From Myxocyprinus asiaticus (lineage: Eukaryota; Chordata; Actinopteri; Cypriniformes; Catostomidae): DNA of 64,000 nucleotides. Below are positions 1 through 64,000 of the stretch, piece after piece (the first letter of the stretch is position 1; every line of letters starts with the position of its first letter). A program made the translations under genes and the position numbers. Where the stretch lies: the NCBI RefSeq assembly GCF_019703515.2, contig NC_059347.1, forward strand, positions 20,420,001 to 20,484,000, given 5' to 3'. A model generated the notes under the pieces. That model worked only from the letters and a program-made list of their open reading frames with translations, had not been told where the DNA came from and did not search any database.

Positions 1-96
1 GTACATTGATGTTAATCTGGAATTAAAAAAAATTTTTGTACACAAATTAATTCATTATAATTGCTAAAAAAAAAAATCCAATATTTTTTTACACTT

Positions 97-1425
97 TTAA
101 AGGGATAGTTCACCCAAAAATAAACATTCTCTCATCATTTACTCACCCTCATGCCATCCCAGATGTGTATTACTTTCTTTCTTCAGCAGAACACAAATGA
201 AGATTTTTAGAAGAATTTCTCAGCTCTTTTGGTCCAGACAATGCAAGTGAATGGGTGCAAAATTTTGAAGCTCCAACAATCACAAGTCAGCATAAAAGTA
301 ATCCATATGACTCCAGTGGTTAAATCAGTGTCTCCAGAAGCGATTTGATAGGTGTGGGTGAGAAACAGATCAATATTTAAGTACATTTTTACTATAAATT
401 CTCCTCCCTTATATCGATTCTCTTGGCCTGCAATCCGATATTTGCAGATACTTCAAAGTCTGCCGCGATACGATTTGATTCAGGGCCCTGCGATTGATAT
501 TCCGATATTATGTGCCTATTTTACACAATCAATTAAACATTTTTTTTGCCCTCAAATGCAACCAAAATCTAATTTGAATATTTTATTGAGCTCTCTGAAA
601 AGTGCAATTTTATATCCAAATTGGGACATCAACAACAAAATAAGGTACTTCAGATGTTGAAAAAAATTATACAGATAATAATATAAAAAATAAAGTCACA
701 CACAAGTGATCATCAATCGTTTGATTACAGCTTATTTTTTAGTTTAATCCAATTCAAAGTACTTAGATACCCATGACTTGTTTCCAACTATCTGTGGTTT
801 TCTTGGCTACAACTTCCACAGTTGTAATGAAAAATTCTGTTACAGTTAACTGGGATAAATGTTAGTAAGGGTGTAGATGTGTAAAGTCTTATAACTGATG
901 CTGGAGCTGAGCAGGTGATTTCTCTTTCCCTCGTTAGTGCTGTTCAGAATGTCGGCGGTGTCAAGACATCCATGTCCCACATGAAAATCGTATTAGCGCT
1001 CATAAAATGAAATGAATGTAATAAGGTTGCTTCATCACCTGACGGATATGCATATGGATGTGGCTGACATGAGAGTATTAAAATAAAGGTGCATCTTAAA
1101 AAAAGATGTATATCAATACTGAACCAACAACATTGGATTGTTGGTTATTGGATCGATGCATCGATCCAGATCGATGAATTGTTACACCCCTAATGGATTT
1201 AACCACTGGAGTCATATTTATTTATGCTGCATTTTTATGTGATTTTTGGAGTGTCAAAATTTTGGCACCCATTCACTTGCATTGTATGGACCTACAGAGC
1301 TGAAATATTCATTAGAAATCTTCAATTGTGTTCTGTAGAAGAAAGAAAGTCATACATATCTGGGATGGCATGAGAGTGAGTAAATGATGAGAGAATTTTC
1401 ATTTTTGGGTAAACTATTCCTTTAA
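97..1425. mobile_element. MITE family A, full-length copy with a nested insertion
   Basis: Terminal inverted repeats begin TTAAAGGGATAGTTCACCC and end in its near reverse complement at 1425. The bodies (cagatgtgtatgac, aatgcaagtgaatggg) match on both arms. Both ends sit at TTAA. Compared with the compact copy at 44264-44734, about 0.78 kb of foreign sequence (roughly 413-1190) is inserted. That insert carries ATCGAT-rich ends and has no coding potential. It lies in the last visible notch1 intron. Confidence 0.8.
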
Positions 1426-1571
1426 GCCTATTTTATATATATCTCGTCAATTTGTGAATATTTGATATACTGCCCATTCCTATCTGAAATCTATCATGAA
1501 ATGTGGATAGTGTAATGTCTACAATAACACAAAGTAAAATGTGTGATGCAAAACAATGAAGTGCTGCTTAC

Positions 1572-54389
<52,818 letters not shown>

Positions 54390-54850
54390 CTGGAAAGAAT
54401 GAGGTAATATAACCCAAATATGGTTAAAAATCGATCTTTAAAAGGTTTCAGACCTTCCAAATTGTGTTAATAATAAAATCAGCACTGAATATGTAAGCCA
54501 TGTTAAACTGACATGGATTACAAATATCTGAGGAACAGTTTGTTGACAGAATTCATGTTGTCTCACAATGGACTAAATATTTATATCAGATCGCGCAAAA
54601 CAAATCCTTAAACACAAACATGCTAATTTATTTCCCAGTGTCAACAAAGGGATAAAGTGTTTGTGAAACTCCCAATTACATTCGAGAACAGTCGTTACTG
54701 CTGTTGCGGTCAACGGTCTTCCTCTTCTGAGAAGATTGGCAGTACCAGGTCTCACATGGAGGCACCAACGAAAACGACTCAACCGACTCAAACCACAATT
54801 TCCTACCATTTCACTCCAGAATACGCGGTTAGGATTTTTTTCAGAAACTG

Positions 54851-55330
54851 TTGAAGGGATAGTTCACCCAAAAATGTATACTCATGTTTTTAAATCACTC
54901 CTTAAAACTTACCTTTTCTCTGTAGCTTATGGAATTACGTGAGTGTAGCAGTGCTACTCTGTTTTTTGTGTCATAATGATGTTGTTGTGTGTATCTTGTT
55001 ATGTCTCCTAATGCTTTATTTTAATTTTGGTCATATTGTACATCAATTTGGTCAACAATTGTTGTTTTTAAATGACTGACTGAAAAAATGAAAATTTTGT
55101 CAAAATTTACTCACCTTCATGTTGTTTCTGCATGACTATCTTTCTTCAATGGAATTAAAAAGGATATTTTTGGCAGAATGACAGCAGCAGTGACCATTTC
55201 ATCACTTTCATTATATGGAAAAAAGATGTAATGAAAGTGAATTGTGACTGAGGCAAACATGTTGCCTCTTCTTCCATTGAAGAAAGAAAGTCATACTTTT
55301 TGGAACAACATGAGGGTGAGTACATTATGG
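54851..55330. repeat. Fragments of TTAA-type MITEs
   Basis: gaagggatagttcacccaaa at 54853 starts a fragment. tttactcaccttcatgttgt (55108) and its mirror aacaacatgagggtgagtac (55305) form the arms of another MITE. At 55330 a different repeat (ggccctgtttgcacctggta) begins and is cut by the LTR at 55537. Confidence 0.5.
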
Positions 55331-55536
55331 CCCTGTTTGCACCTGGTATTAAGATGCGTTTTCTGTGATCCGATCACATGTGGTCAGCTAAGACGCACTT
55401 CTGTTTCCATCTGGTATTACCATACAATAATCTTAAATGTGTCTCTTGTGACCAGTTGTGTTCAAATTTCAAGGGGAGTGTCTCTGATTTCATGACAACA
55501 TACTACATCAATCACTACAGTATGTCAGTGTGTTAC

Positions 55537-56591
55537 TGTCACAATCCTGTCATGATCATTGTTCTATGTCTGTCTTGTGTTTTGTTTTCTATCTTTGTGT
55601 GAGCGCACGGCTTCAGTTGTAGTTTCTCTGCCGTGTGCTATTCGGTCGGTCTTGTGTTTCATGTCCGGAGCATGGTGTCTGGGTCCTGACTTCCCTGTCT
55701 GGATCAGTTTCGGTTGGTGTCGGGATCCGGACACTCATGCTCCATGTTCTGTCTTTATTGCCGTGAGTGCATTGCGCTTATGTCAACATGGCAGCATGCA
55801 CTCGTGTCAATAGTTTATGTCTGTCTCTCGTGACCACGGGTGCAATTCGCATTGCGCTTGCTTTGTGCTGCGTGCCTGGGTCACAACCTGTCTTCTCATT
55901 GTGCTGAGGTTCGGTCACTTCGGTCTGAGATATCGGGTTTATTTGTGGCCGAACTCTCGCACAGGTGTCTTGTCTCATGTTGTCGCCTGTTGCGTGCATC
56001 ACTTGGTGTTTGCCTAGAGATGTACGCTCAGGCTTTGTCTTGTGCGAGAATGCACGGCACTGCTTTATTGTCGTTGCCGTGCATTCTCTCGACTTATCGG
56101 TCGGTTGGCATGAGCGCATATTGCCTTATTGTCTTGGCGATGTGCGCTTGTGCCATTCGGGTGTCTGTGTTTTGTGAGAGCACGTGGTTTTGTTTTGTTT
56201 CTGTTAGCCTCATGTCTCTCAGTCTGTGTCATGTCCCACCTCCTTGTTTGCCCATTATTAGTTGATTAGTTACACCTGCCCTCCTTGTTAACGTGTTTGA
56301 TTTCTCTCCCTATTTTAGTCTCCTCGTGTGTGCTGTCCAGTGCCAGTTCATCTTGTTTCGTGTTCATGTCAGTATTGTTTCTTGTCCCTGTTCCTAGTCA
56401 GTCCTGCAGGTTCCAGTCGGTCCTGTATCCAGTTCATCTGCCCCAGCCCAGCTTCAGTGGGCTACCAGCTTGGACTGTGTTTTCCCCTACGGGGTAGTTT
56501 ATGTTTGGTTTTGTTCCCTTTTTGTATAAATAAAACCCCTTTGTCTTCACTCTGCGTTTGGGTCCTGCCTCTGCTGCTACAAACTGTGACA
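55537..56591 (+). mobile_element. Solo LTR of an LTR retrotransposon
   Basis: Begins TGTCACAATCCTG and ends ACAAACTGTGACA (TGTCA...TGACA inverted tips). GTTAC is repeated exactly at 55532-55536 and 56592-56596. Near the 3' end TTTTTGTATAAATAAAACCC combines a TATA-like box and an AATAAA signal. No internal coding part or second LTR is present. The 5-bp duplication and tips fit Ty3/Gypsy, but the clade cannot be fixed from an LTR alone. Confidence 0.85.
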
Positions 56592-57823
56592 GTTACTGCA
56601 TAATAGACTGCAAAAAAAGTAATAAAACACAAAGAAAGGACGAAAAAATGGTTGAACTGTTTTTCCCAGATGCATCTTTTATTACACAGCTCTAAGGAAT
56701 ACTCTATTCTGATTGGTCAATGGTGCCATCTAGCGGTCTAATATTTCTCAGTAACAACCGCACATCGACATATCAGGCCGCTCATCTGGGTATTGCGAGC
56801 CATCTTTCCTGCTTCTCGGATCACTGTGTGAACTCTACAAGTAAGCTAATAAAATAATTTCAACTCAGATCATTGTTTCATGTGCTTGTATTTATTTATT
56901 TGGCAAGTAGTCTTGTAATAAGATGCATAATGAGCAGTCAGACAGACTCCGATGCAAAACCAAAGGTGGATTTCAGCTGATTTATTTCTTCTCACATTAT
57001 TACATAATTTCAATGCAAATCAATGTTTTATGTCCATTTATTTGTTTATTTGGTAAGTAGCTGTTTAATAAGCAGGACAATGTACAGTCAGCCGGTTGTT
57101 ATAGCAACATAAACCCCTTCAGTCCTGATCACCCTGTCTGAGTTTATTTTGCGATAATAACCGACTGACTGGCTGAGGTTTAACTTATGTACTGTACTGC
57201 CTGGCAAGGTACAAGGTCCACTGAAGTGACTCAAGGCAATGTGTGTGTGTGTGTGTGTAGATTTCATTCTCCCAACACTGACTCTAACCCAGCTCACCAG
57301 TAAAAGGATGTTGTCCTTCAGACACTTCCTCACGATAAGTGCAAATATTTTCCTGTTGGCCTGTTCACATACACACACATACTGAGCTACAATGGGAGTT
57401 ACAGCTACAGATATAGCTAGGCTGGGCTTATATCAGGTTGAGAGGAGAGCAGTCTGGGAGAGGTAGTCTGTTCTGTGTCCCATAGATGTGGGAAACACTG
57501 ATACTGCATTGTTATTGCAAACTCACTGAGCTCATCTAAAATCTCTGCCTCGAGTGCTGACCCGGATAGCAGGCCGGTATCATTTGTCTTGCCTCTGGAA
57601 CATATGTCATCAACAGGACATGTGTGAGTCAAAATAAGCTGAGTGAATTTCCTCTGGGTGATCAAAGCTAAGAGGCTGCCATTGATCTGTCATTTAATTA
57701 CCTCAATTATTATGCAACTGATGTCATTTAAAGCCTTCATTATGATTAAAAGCTCTTCTAAGATTCAAGCCGTGAGAGATGATTTTCAAAGCTAGTTATA
57801 GATTTGTGAGCATTTTTAAAATT
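56592..57823. other. Intron, unassigned
   Basis: A (GT)n tract at 57241-57259 and otherwise unique-looking sequence. Open frames show no domain. Confidence 0.45.
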
Positions 57824-58157
57824 GTTGTAACGAGGAGGGCGTGGCCGGGCCGTAAGGATGGATGCCTGGCACTGAGTTATCCTAATCAGCCGGGAGAGGG
57901 ATAAAGAGGAGCCGGAGACGCCAGTGAGGGAGAGAGAGAGTTGCACACAGCTCGCAAACGTGTGCATTCTGCGTTGGGCCGGGAAGGTCAACACTGTGAG
58001 CATCACACGGAGCTTTGTGTGTGTCTGCCGGCACGTGTGTGCTAGATAGCACTTTGTATGTTGTGTCTGAGTGAACTGTGTGTAATTAAAAGTCTTCCAT
58101 GAACTGTCCACTCGGCTCCTGCTTCCTCCTTGGTAGGGGAGACAGAGATCTGCCACA
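57824..58157. mobile_element. Possible short solo LTR
   Basis: Starts TGTTGTAACGAGGAGGGCGT and ends ATCTGCCACA. In between is a GAGAGAGAGAG stretch and a TAATTAAAA near the 3' end. The layout and the CG-rich start resemble short fish LTRs. No matching target duplication is visible, so the borders are uncertain. Confidence 0.4.
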
Positions 58158-58288
58158 ACTGTCTTCCTATGTCAAGGCTTTTAATTGTTACCATGGTTAA
58201 CGCCTTTTAAGCCAAGGAAGGGGATGTGTCAGCACAAGTTGACTAAATATGTAATCACATAATCACTAGGGTAGACAACATACTGTAT

Positions 58289-59208
58289 AGAGTTGTGCTC
58301 AAAAGTTTGCATACCCTGGCAGTATTTGTGAAATTTTGGCATTGATTTTGAAAATATGACTGATCATTCAAAAAAAACTGTCTTTTATTTAAGGATAGTG
58401 ATCATATTAAGCCATTTATTATTACATAGTTGTTTGGCTCCTTTTTAAATCATAATGATAACAGAAATCACCCAAATGGCCCTGATCAAAAGTTTACATA
58501 CCCTTGAATGTTTGGCCTTGTTACAGACACACAAGGTGACACACACAGGTTTAAATGGCAATTAAAGGTTAATTTCCCACACCTGTGGTTTTTAAAATTG
58601 CAATTAGTGTCTGTGTATAAATAGTCAATGAGTTTGTTAGCTCTCACGTTGATGCACTGAGCAGGCTAGATACTGAGCCATGGGGAGCAGAAAAGAACTG
58701 TCAAAAGACCTGCGTAACAAGGTAATGGAACTTTATAAAGATGGAAAAGGATATAAAAAGATATCCAAAGCCTTGAAAATGCCAGTCAGTACTGTTCAAT
58801 CACTTATGAAGAAGTGGAACATTCGGGGATCTCTTGATACCAAGCCAAGGTCAGGTAGACCAAGAAAGATTTCAGCCATAACTGAAGAATTGTTCGGGAT
58901 ACAAAGAAAAACCCTCAGGTAACCTCAGGAGAAATACAGGCTGCTCTGGAAAAAGACGGCGTGGTTGTTTCAAGGAGCACAATACTTGTTGACCCCTCTC
59001 CAAACATAGCACTTATGGTTGTGACCATAAAGCTCTATTTTGGTCTCGTCACTCCAAATTACAGTGTGCCAGAAGCTGTGAGGCATGTCAAGGTGTTGTC
59101 GGGCATATTGTAATCGGGCTTTTTTGTGGCATTGGCTTCTTTCTTGCAACTCGACCATGCAGCTCATTTTTGTTCAAGTACCGTCGTATTGTGCTCCTTG
59201 AAAATACG
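58289..59208 (+). mobile_element. Tc1-like transposon with an internally inverted segment
   Basis: The left terminal repeat starts GAGTTGTGCTCAAAAGTTTG. A plus-strand frame from 58680 reads GSRKELSKDLRNKVMELYKD and GYKKISKALKMPVSTVQSLM (HTH), then GRPRKISA. Up to 58985 the order is normal (GVVVSRSTIL). From 59203 back to about 58988 the next part of the gene lies on the opposite strand (SQCHKKARLQYARQHLD, VIWSDETKIELYGHNHK). The C-terminal part and right end are missing. Arms of 18 bp (58968-58985 and 59186-59203) flank the flipped part. Confidence 0.8.
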
Positions 59209-61710
59209 TAGAGCAAGCACGAGGCAAAACTCTCTACCCTGATCACAAGAATGGACGATGTTGAAAAACGGGTCTAGTTTCTGGAGTCGGCCGATAGAGA
59301 GCTACAGGCTAACCCGCCTGTTACCAAAGCTGATGTGGAACGCGTATGGGAAAAACTAGAGGATATGGAAAATCGGAGCAGACGTATAGAGGGAAAAGAA
59401 GGTCAAATATTTGATCGACACAGCAGACCGCCATCTTGAAATTGAACATGCCCATAGAGTTTTTAATCAGCTTCCCGTGGTGGGTGACAGACCCGATATA
59501 TCCCTGCAAGATTCTTGCGGTCGGCTGACAGAGACTTTGTTCTATGAGTTGCGAGGAATAAAGGCAAGTTGTGCTGGGAGGACCACAACATCATGGTTTT
59601 CTGGACTTTGCTAGTGCGACACAAGTGAAGCGCGATGGATTCAAAAAGTGTAAAAAATTGCTTCACTAACAGAAGGTGGGTTTCGCACTGCTTTTTCCTG
59701 CTAAGCTGAGAACTGACACCAAGAGTGATCCCAAGACTTTTACATGCCCATGACAAGCTATGGCCTTCATTAAATCAGTGGTGTGAGTGGGTAATTTTCC
59801 TGCACTCGATCAACAATGCAGACTACATATCGTGCATTTTACTGATGCAGCCTGAGAGGGTTTGTTATTCTGTTGGCTGCCCACTGACTCTTGCTCTACT
59901 CTTTTTTTCTTTCTTCCTTTTTTATCTTTCTCCCTTTATTGACTTATTGTTGAGTTAATTTGTTCAGTTTGTGGGTTCGATGTGATTATTAACTGTGGCT
60001 GATTTTATGGAATATATTTTTGTGCAATTTAATGGCACGGTTTATGTTAAAAAACAAAACAAAATAAAAAAACATCGGACTTAAGCAATCCGGAAGCAAT
60101 AGTGTTGCAGAAATTCTTGTGAGCATGCATGGACAGTCGGGGTTGAAGCGCATTTTTTTTCTGTTCTGTGGGTTGTTCAGGATTTGATTGTTACATCAAT
60201 GTTGGGAAGTGCTCTATATAATTTTGCCTTGGGTACACAATTTATCTTTACATGTCAATGTGTCACACTTTGATATAGGTAAAATGTTTCTCTCCACATG
60301 GAATGTTAATGGGCTGGGGCACCCTATAAAAAGAAGGAATTTATCTTTAAACAATTTGATAGACTATCTAAGTCCTTTATTTGGAATGGTAAACAACCTC
60401 GGTTTCATTTCAGTAAGTTACATAGACCAATTCACAAAGGAGGTTTAGGCCTCCCTGAAATTTTATTTTATTTGTATGCTTTTAATCTTAGACACTTGGC
60501 TCACTGGTCTCTTCCCTGGTACAACATTGAACAAGCAATCCTTGCCCCAATCTCGCCATTGCAAAGTCTTTCTATCAAACTGCCTGGAGAAGTAAAAATG
60601 CATCCCATTATTTCACACTTAGGTTTTCCGTTTGTTCAATTTTGATATTTACCTAAATGTTTTCTCAAGCATATGGCTGAACCCTAAATTATGTATTAAC
60701 AAGTCCCCCTTTTGCTGGAAAGAATGGATGGAGAGGGGTGTTGCTACACTTGGTGACCTTTATGAAAATGGAGCTTTGAGATCATTTAAAAATATAACAC
60801 AGCAATTTGGGATTTCTAGGTCTCAATTTTTCAGATATTTACAGTTGTGCCATTTGCTTTACTCTTTGTATGGTGCTCACAGCCTTTGGAAAGTGGCATA
60901 AAGCTTCAGTGTATTATTCCTCACTGATTCAGAGTCTTGCTGATGGGGCCTTAACAGCTCTTAAGAGGTTACGGGAAAGAGATTTGAACATATTATTGGA
61001 GGATGGGGAGTGGGAGTATAATATTTTTTTTTAAAACCATGTCTAGGGATGCAAGTGTACACCTATTCACCTATTAAGATTTTGCATAGTTTCCACTGGA
61101 CTCCCTCTAGATTGTTTAGGCTTGGTCTAAAAGACACACCTACCTGCTACCGATATCAGTTGGAGGATGGAAACATAGTCCATGCTCTGTGGTTCTGCGC
61201 TTCTTGTGTCAAGAATTTTATCTGTGAGGTTTTAGATACTCTAATTTCATTCTGCTCCAGACAATGTATATTGGGTGATGGGGTGGTTATTAAACTAGGT
61301 GACAAATATAATAAAAACTGGGTCCAAACTAGCATAATGATCGGCAGACAAATAATTCTTAGAGGATGGAAGTCAATTGGCGCTCCCTCATTTCAAGAAC
61401 GGTTCACCGAATTGGGCAGGGTGGCGGCATTTAAAAGGATGTTGTATAAACAGTTGGGCAGATTGGACGTGTTTGGTAAGAAATGGGACAGGTATTTGTC
61501 CTTTCTGTAAGGCTCTCAGTGAGGACCATGTGGAGACAAATAAAATTATGGTAGTAATTGTGGATTCTGTCCTTTGTGGAATTCTTTCTTTTCTCTTTGC
61601 TTGTTGATTTTTATACTGTAATGGGGGTTAAAGTTTCTGTATATATGTATATTCTGTTTTTATATATATATGAATCAATAAAAAGTGTTAATAGCAAAAA
61701 AGACTGTGTC
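59209..61710 (+). mobile_element. L1-like LINE, second copy, with large internal deletion
   Basis: Same family as 31714-36645, opposite strand. ORF1 relic (HLEIEHAHRVFNQLPVVGDR) is followed from 60273 by the start of the ORF2 endonuclease (FLSTWNVNGLGHPIKRRN). It then jumps near 60370 straight to the ORF2 C-terminal region (GGLGLPEI, LRHLAHWSLP, FTWTPSRLFRLGLKDTPTC-like). The whole reverse transcriptase is gone. The C-terminal CxxC motif is damaged (CYRYQ). It ends with GAATCAATAAAAAGTGTTAA. Confidence 0.78.
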
Positions 61711-63255
61711 ATTAGACTAGTTTCACTATCCCCTTCCTGTTTTGGTAATTGCAAATATGAAAGCATTAAGACAGGGATGTTTAAATTGTTCCGCCATGCG
61801 CCAAAGTGGCAAGTAAGGGTAACAGAGTTACCCGCCACTGCCGATTTCTACCTGCATTTGGCATTAACATGTGTTAATGTCAAGCCCTGCACATTAATAC
61901 AGAGCTATTTCTTTTTACCTACATATAATTTACCTACATATTTTCTTATAAACATTTTAACACATAAAAATGCAACCTGGGAACTTAAGTGAACATTTTT
62001 GAGTGATAACATGAACAAATTGTTGAGTTTGAACTGATTCAAATAATGAATTACCAATTCTAAAGCCATTTTTTTACTACTGAAATTAAATCAGCAGATG
62101 TAGCAAATTTAAGTGTATTAATCAGCGCCTTATAAGCACTAAATCAGTATGCCTCTCATAACTTATATGCACATGTGAATGAAGTGTGCTTTCACGTGAA
62201 CCGCAGCAGCGCACGTCAACATGCTCCAGAGATGAGCTCACCAGAGCTCTGGGACAGCGCAGAGCCAAACTTGCATGATTCACTCGGCTTCACTTGATAT
62301 CGGGGTGGCTGGCGGAGACCACAAAACCTATGTGACCCACTTGATTTCTACTGAGAATCTACTGAAGACAAAACTCTCAAACTGCTAGACAGCCCTGACA
62401 TTAAACAGCACTGATGAGGTAAAGAGACAACAGTGTGCCAGGCATCAACATCGATTACAAGGTTTTCAAAATACACATCATCACACACTAAAATGTTTTT
62501 AATGCAGTAACACTAACTAGTAACTGGTTTAGATGCATATTAAATTGATTAGGGTGAATCTATAACACTTCATTTTTATTGTTAATAATTATTCCCTCAT
62601 CATTCACTCACCTTTATCTTGATCCAGATTGGTAGGACTTTCTTTCTTCCATGAATGGAAAAAAGATTCAAGTATTTTGTCATTTATGGAAAAAGGTGCA
62701 ATAAAAGTGAATGTTGACTGAGTTTAATCTACCTAACATCTCCTTTTGAGCTCCATGAAATTATTAACTGTGAAAGTTGTACTTAAAGGTTTCTAAATGT
62801 GTTTATGCTATTAGTTTTTTCATGACAAATACTATAGTTTATTTTTAAGAAAGACTATCAACCTTAGGCTAACCACAGTAATGTTGAGCCATCATTGTCT
62901 GGTTGTGGTCTTATTACAAATGTCACTGTTAAACAAAGAACAATGGTAAACTTTCATGAAGGCAAGTAGAATGGTTAAAGGGGTTTAATAGGATTCAAAT
63001 CTGGATTTCCATGGACAAATGGACAGATTATTGACAGTTTGTTACTATAATATTGATACTTTTAACCATTTTTGGTGGCAAAAATGGGGATTTTGGCTAG
63101 TGAAAATGCTGAGTGGCTAGTGACTTTGGAAAACCACAAGCCACAGTGACCTGTGAGCCAAACAGTTAAAGTCAAGCCCTGTAAAAGCTGATGTATGTAA
63201 CTTTTTCAGTGTTCAAATACTTTTTCCTATCCAAGCTTAATATGCAGCGACAACT
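61711..63255. other. Intron, unassigned
   Basis: AT-rich sequence. gtcaagccctg occurs at 61880 and 63174, which may mark a decayed repeat. No exon of notch1 or other gene can be read. Confidence 0.45.
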
Positions 63256-64000
63256 ACACTGCCTGGCCAAAAAAGAAAGTCACCGTTTGGATTTAAATAA
63301 GCAGATACTTAACTCTAACTAACCCTAACTGATGCAGTGTGTAGCTTCTCATTTCTTAAACAACCATGTCGGAAGACGTATCCCATGGTTGTAGAAAAGA
63401 TGTTTCAGAAGGGTTAAATTATTGGCCTGCATCAAGCAAAGAAAACAACTAAGGAGATTGCTGAAATCACTGGAATAGGGTTAAGAACTGTCCAATGCAT
63501 TATTAAAACTGGAAGGATAGTGTTGAACCGTCAGCTTCGCGGAAGAATTGTGATCGGAAAATAATCTTGAATGACTGTGACTGGAGATCACTAAAAGTCT
63601 TGAAGTCACATCGTAAAAACAAAAACCAACAGTAGAACTCACGGCTATGTTTAATAGTGAAAGTAAGAGCATTTCCACACGCACAATGTGATGAGAACTT
63701 ACAGGATTGGGACTAAACAACTGTGTGGCCACAAGAAAGCCACTTGTTAGTGAGGCTAATTGGAAAAAAACAACTTCAATTTGCTAGGGAGCATAAAGAT
63801 TGGACTGTGGAGCAATGGAAAAAGGTCATGTGATCTGATGAGTCCAGATTTACTCTATTAGTGGTTTGACTCACCCATCATCAATACAAGATCTCTGCCA
63901 AAAATTAATGCAACTCTGGACGGAAATAAATGTTGTGACGTTGCACAAGGTTGTCGAAAAAATGCTACAATGAATGTGCGCTGTTATCAAAGCTAAAGGC
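63256..64000 (+). mobile_element. Tc1-like transposon, deleted, running off the window
   Basis: Begins with CACTGCCTGGCCAAAAAAGA next to TA. It encodes TKEIAEITGIGLRTVQCIIK (HTH) with frameshifts, then WTVEQWKKVM and SDESRFTL (first catalytic Asp) at about 63835. There it jumps to the C-terminal THPSSIQ and NATMNVRCYQS region. The right terminal repeat lies beyond 64000. Confidence 0.75.

Noticed and set aside
54573..54809. Upstream notch1 exon or other coding exon
   Set aside because: The minus-strand frame has no EGF cysteine pattern and no matching splice phase. No EGF1-6 sequence is found up to 64000.
55559..56603. Several overlapping open frames on both strands that look like a gene
   Set aside because: They lie inside the solo LTR, have no recognisable domain, and the LTR borders and duplication explain the sequence.
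57824..58157. Solo LTR stated as certain
   Set aside because: Start and end are LTR-like, but no target duplication was found, so it was kept only as a low-confidence feature.

Overview
The window looks like fish nuclear DNA, most likely from a cypriniform (carp, minnow or sucker relative). It holds the middle of one large gene on the minus strand, a Notch1 receptor gene. I think it is the notch1b paralogue, because the protein differs from what I remember of zebrafish Notch1a at far more positions than two cyprinid orthologues should. Twenty-nine exons can be read between 1572 and 54389. All have AG/GT splice borders on the minus strand. Together they form one open frame of 5,441 nt (1,813 codons plus a split codon), with no stop or frameshift. 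They correspond to what I remember as human NOTCH1 exons 5 to 33. Exons 1-4 lie beyond 64000, and the last exon (rest of the ankyrin repeats, TAD, PEST) lies before position 1.

Read from high to low coordinates, the exons encode EGF6/7 to EGF36 (54.4-15.0 kb), three LNR modules (15.3-12.8 kb), the heterodimerisation domain with a furin site (S1) and the S2 region (12.7-11.5 kb), the transmembrane segment with the S3 region and RAM domain (10.5-10.3 kb), and ankyrin repeats 1 to about 5 (3.4-1.6 kb). This is a ligand-activated receptor whose intracellular domain is released by proteolysis and works with RBPJ as a transcriptional co-activator. No other cellular gene is visible.

The other ~58 kb is intron, filled with transposon debris: many Tc1/mariner copies (several non-autonomous, two of the Sleeping Beauty-like type), several MITE families, hAT elements with 8-bp target duplications, two copies of an L1-like LINE in opposite orientations, an L2/Jockey-like LINE fragment, a 5S rRNA-derived SINE, a tRNA-derived SINE, a group of tRNA-like repeat modules, a solo LTR with a 5-bp target duplication, and long (TA)n tracts. 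Every transposase or reverse transcriptase frame seen is broken.

The most informative regions are 30.6-36.7 kb (a three-layer nested insertion), 18.06-18.92 kb (two Tc1 fragments joined head to head) and 58.3-59.2 kb (a Tc1 copy with an internally inverted segment). I found no previously undescribed biological system. The region is a well-preserved developmental receptor gene with unusually legible transposon history in its introns.
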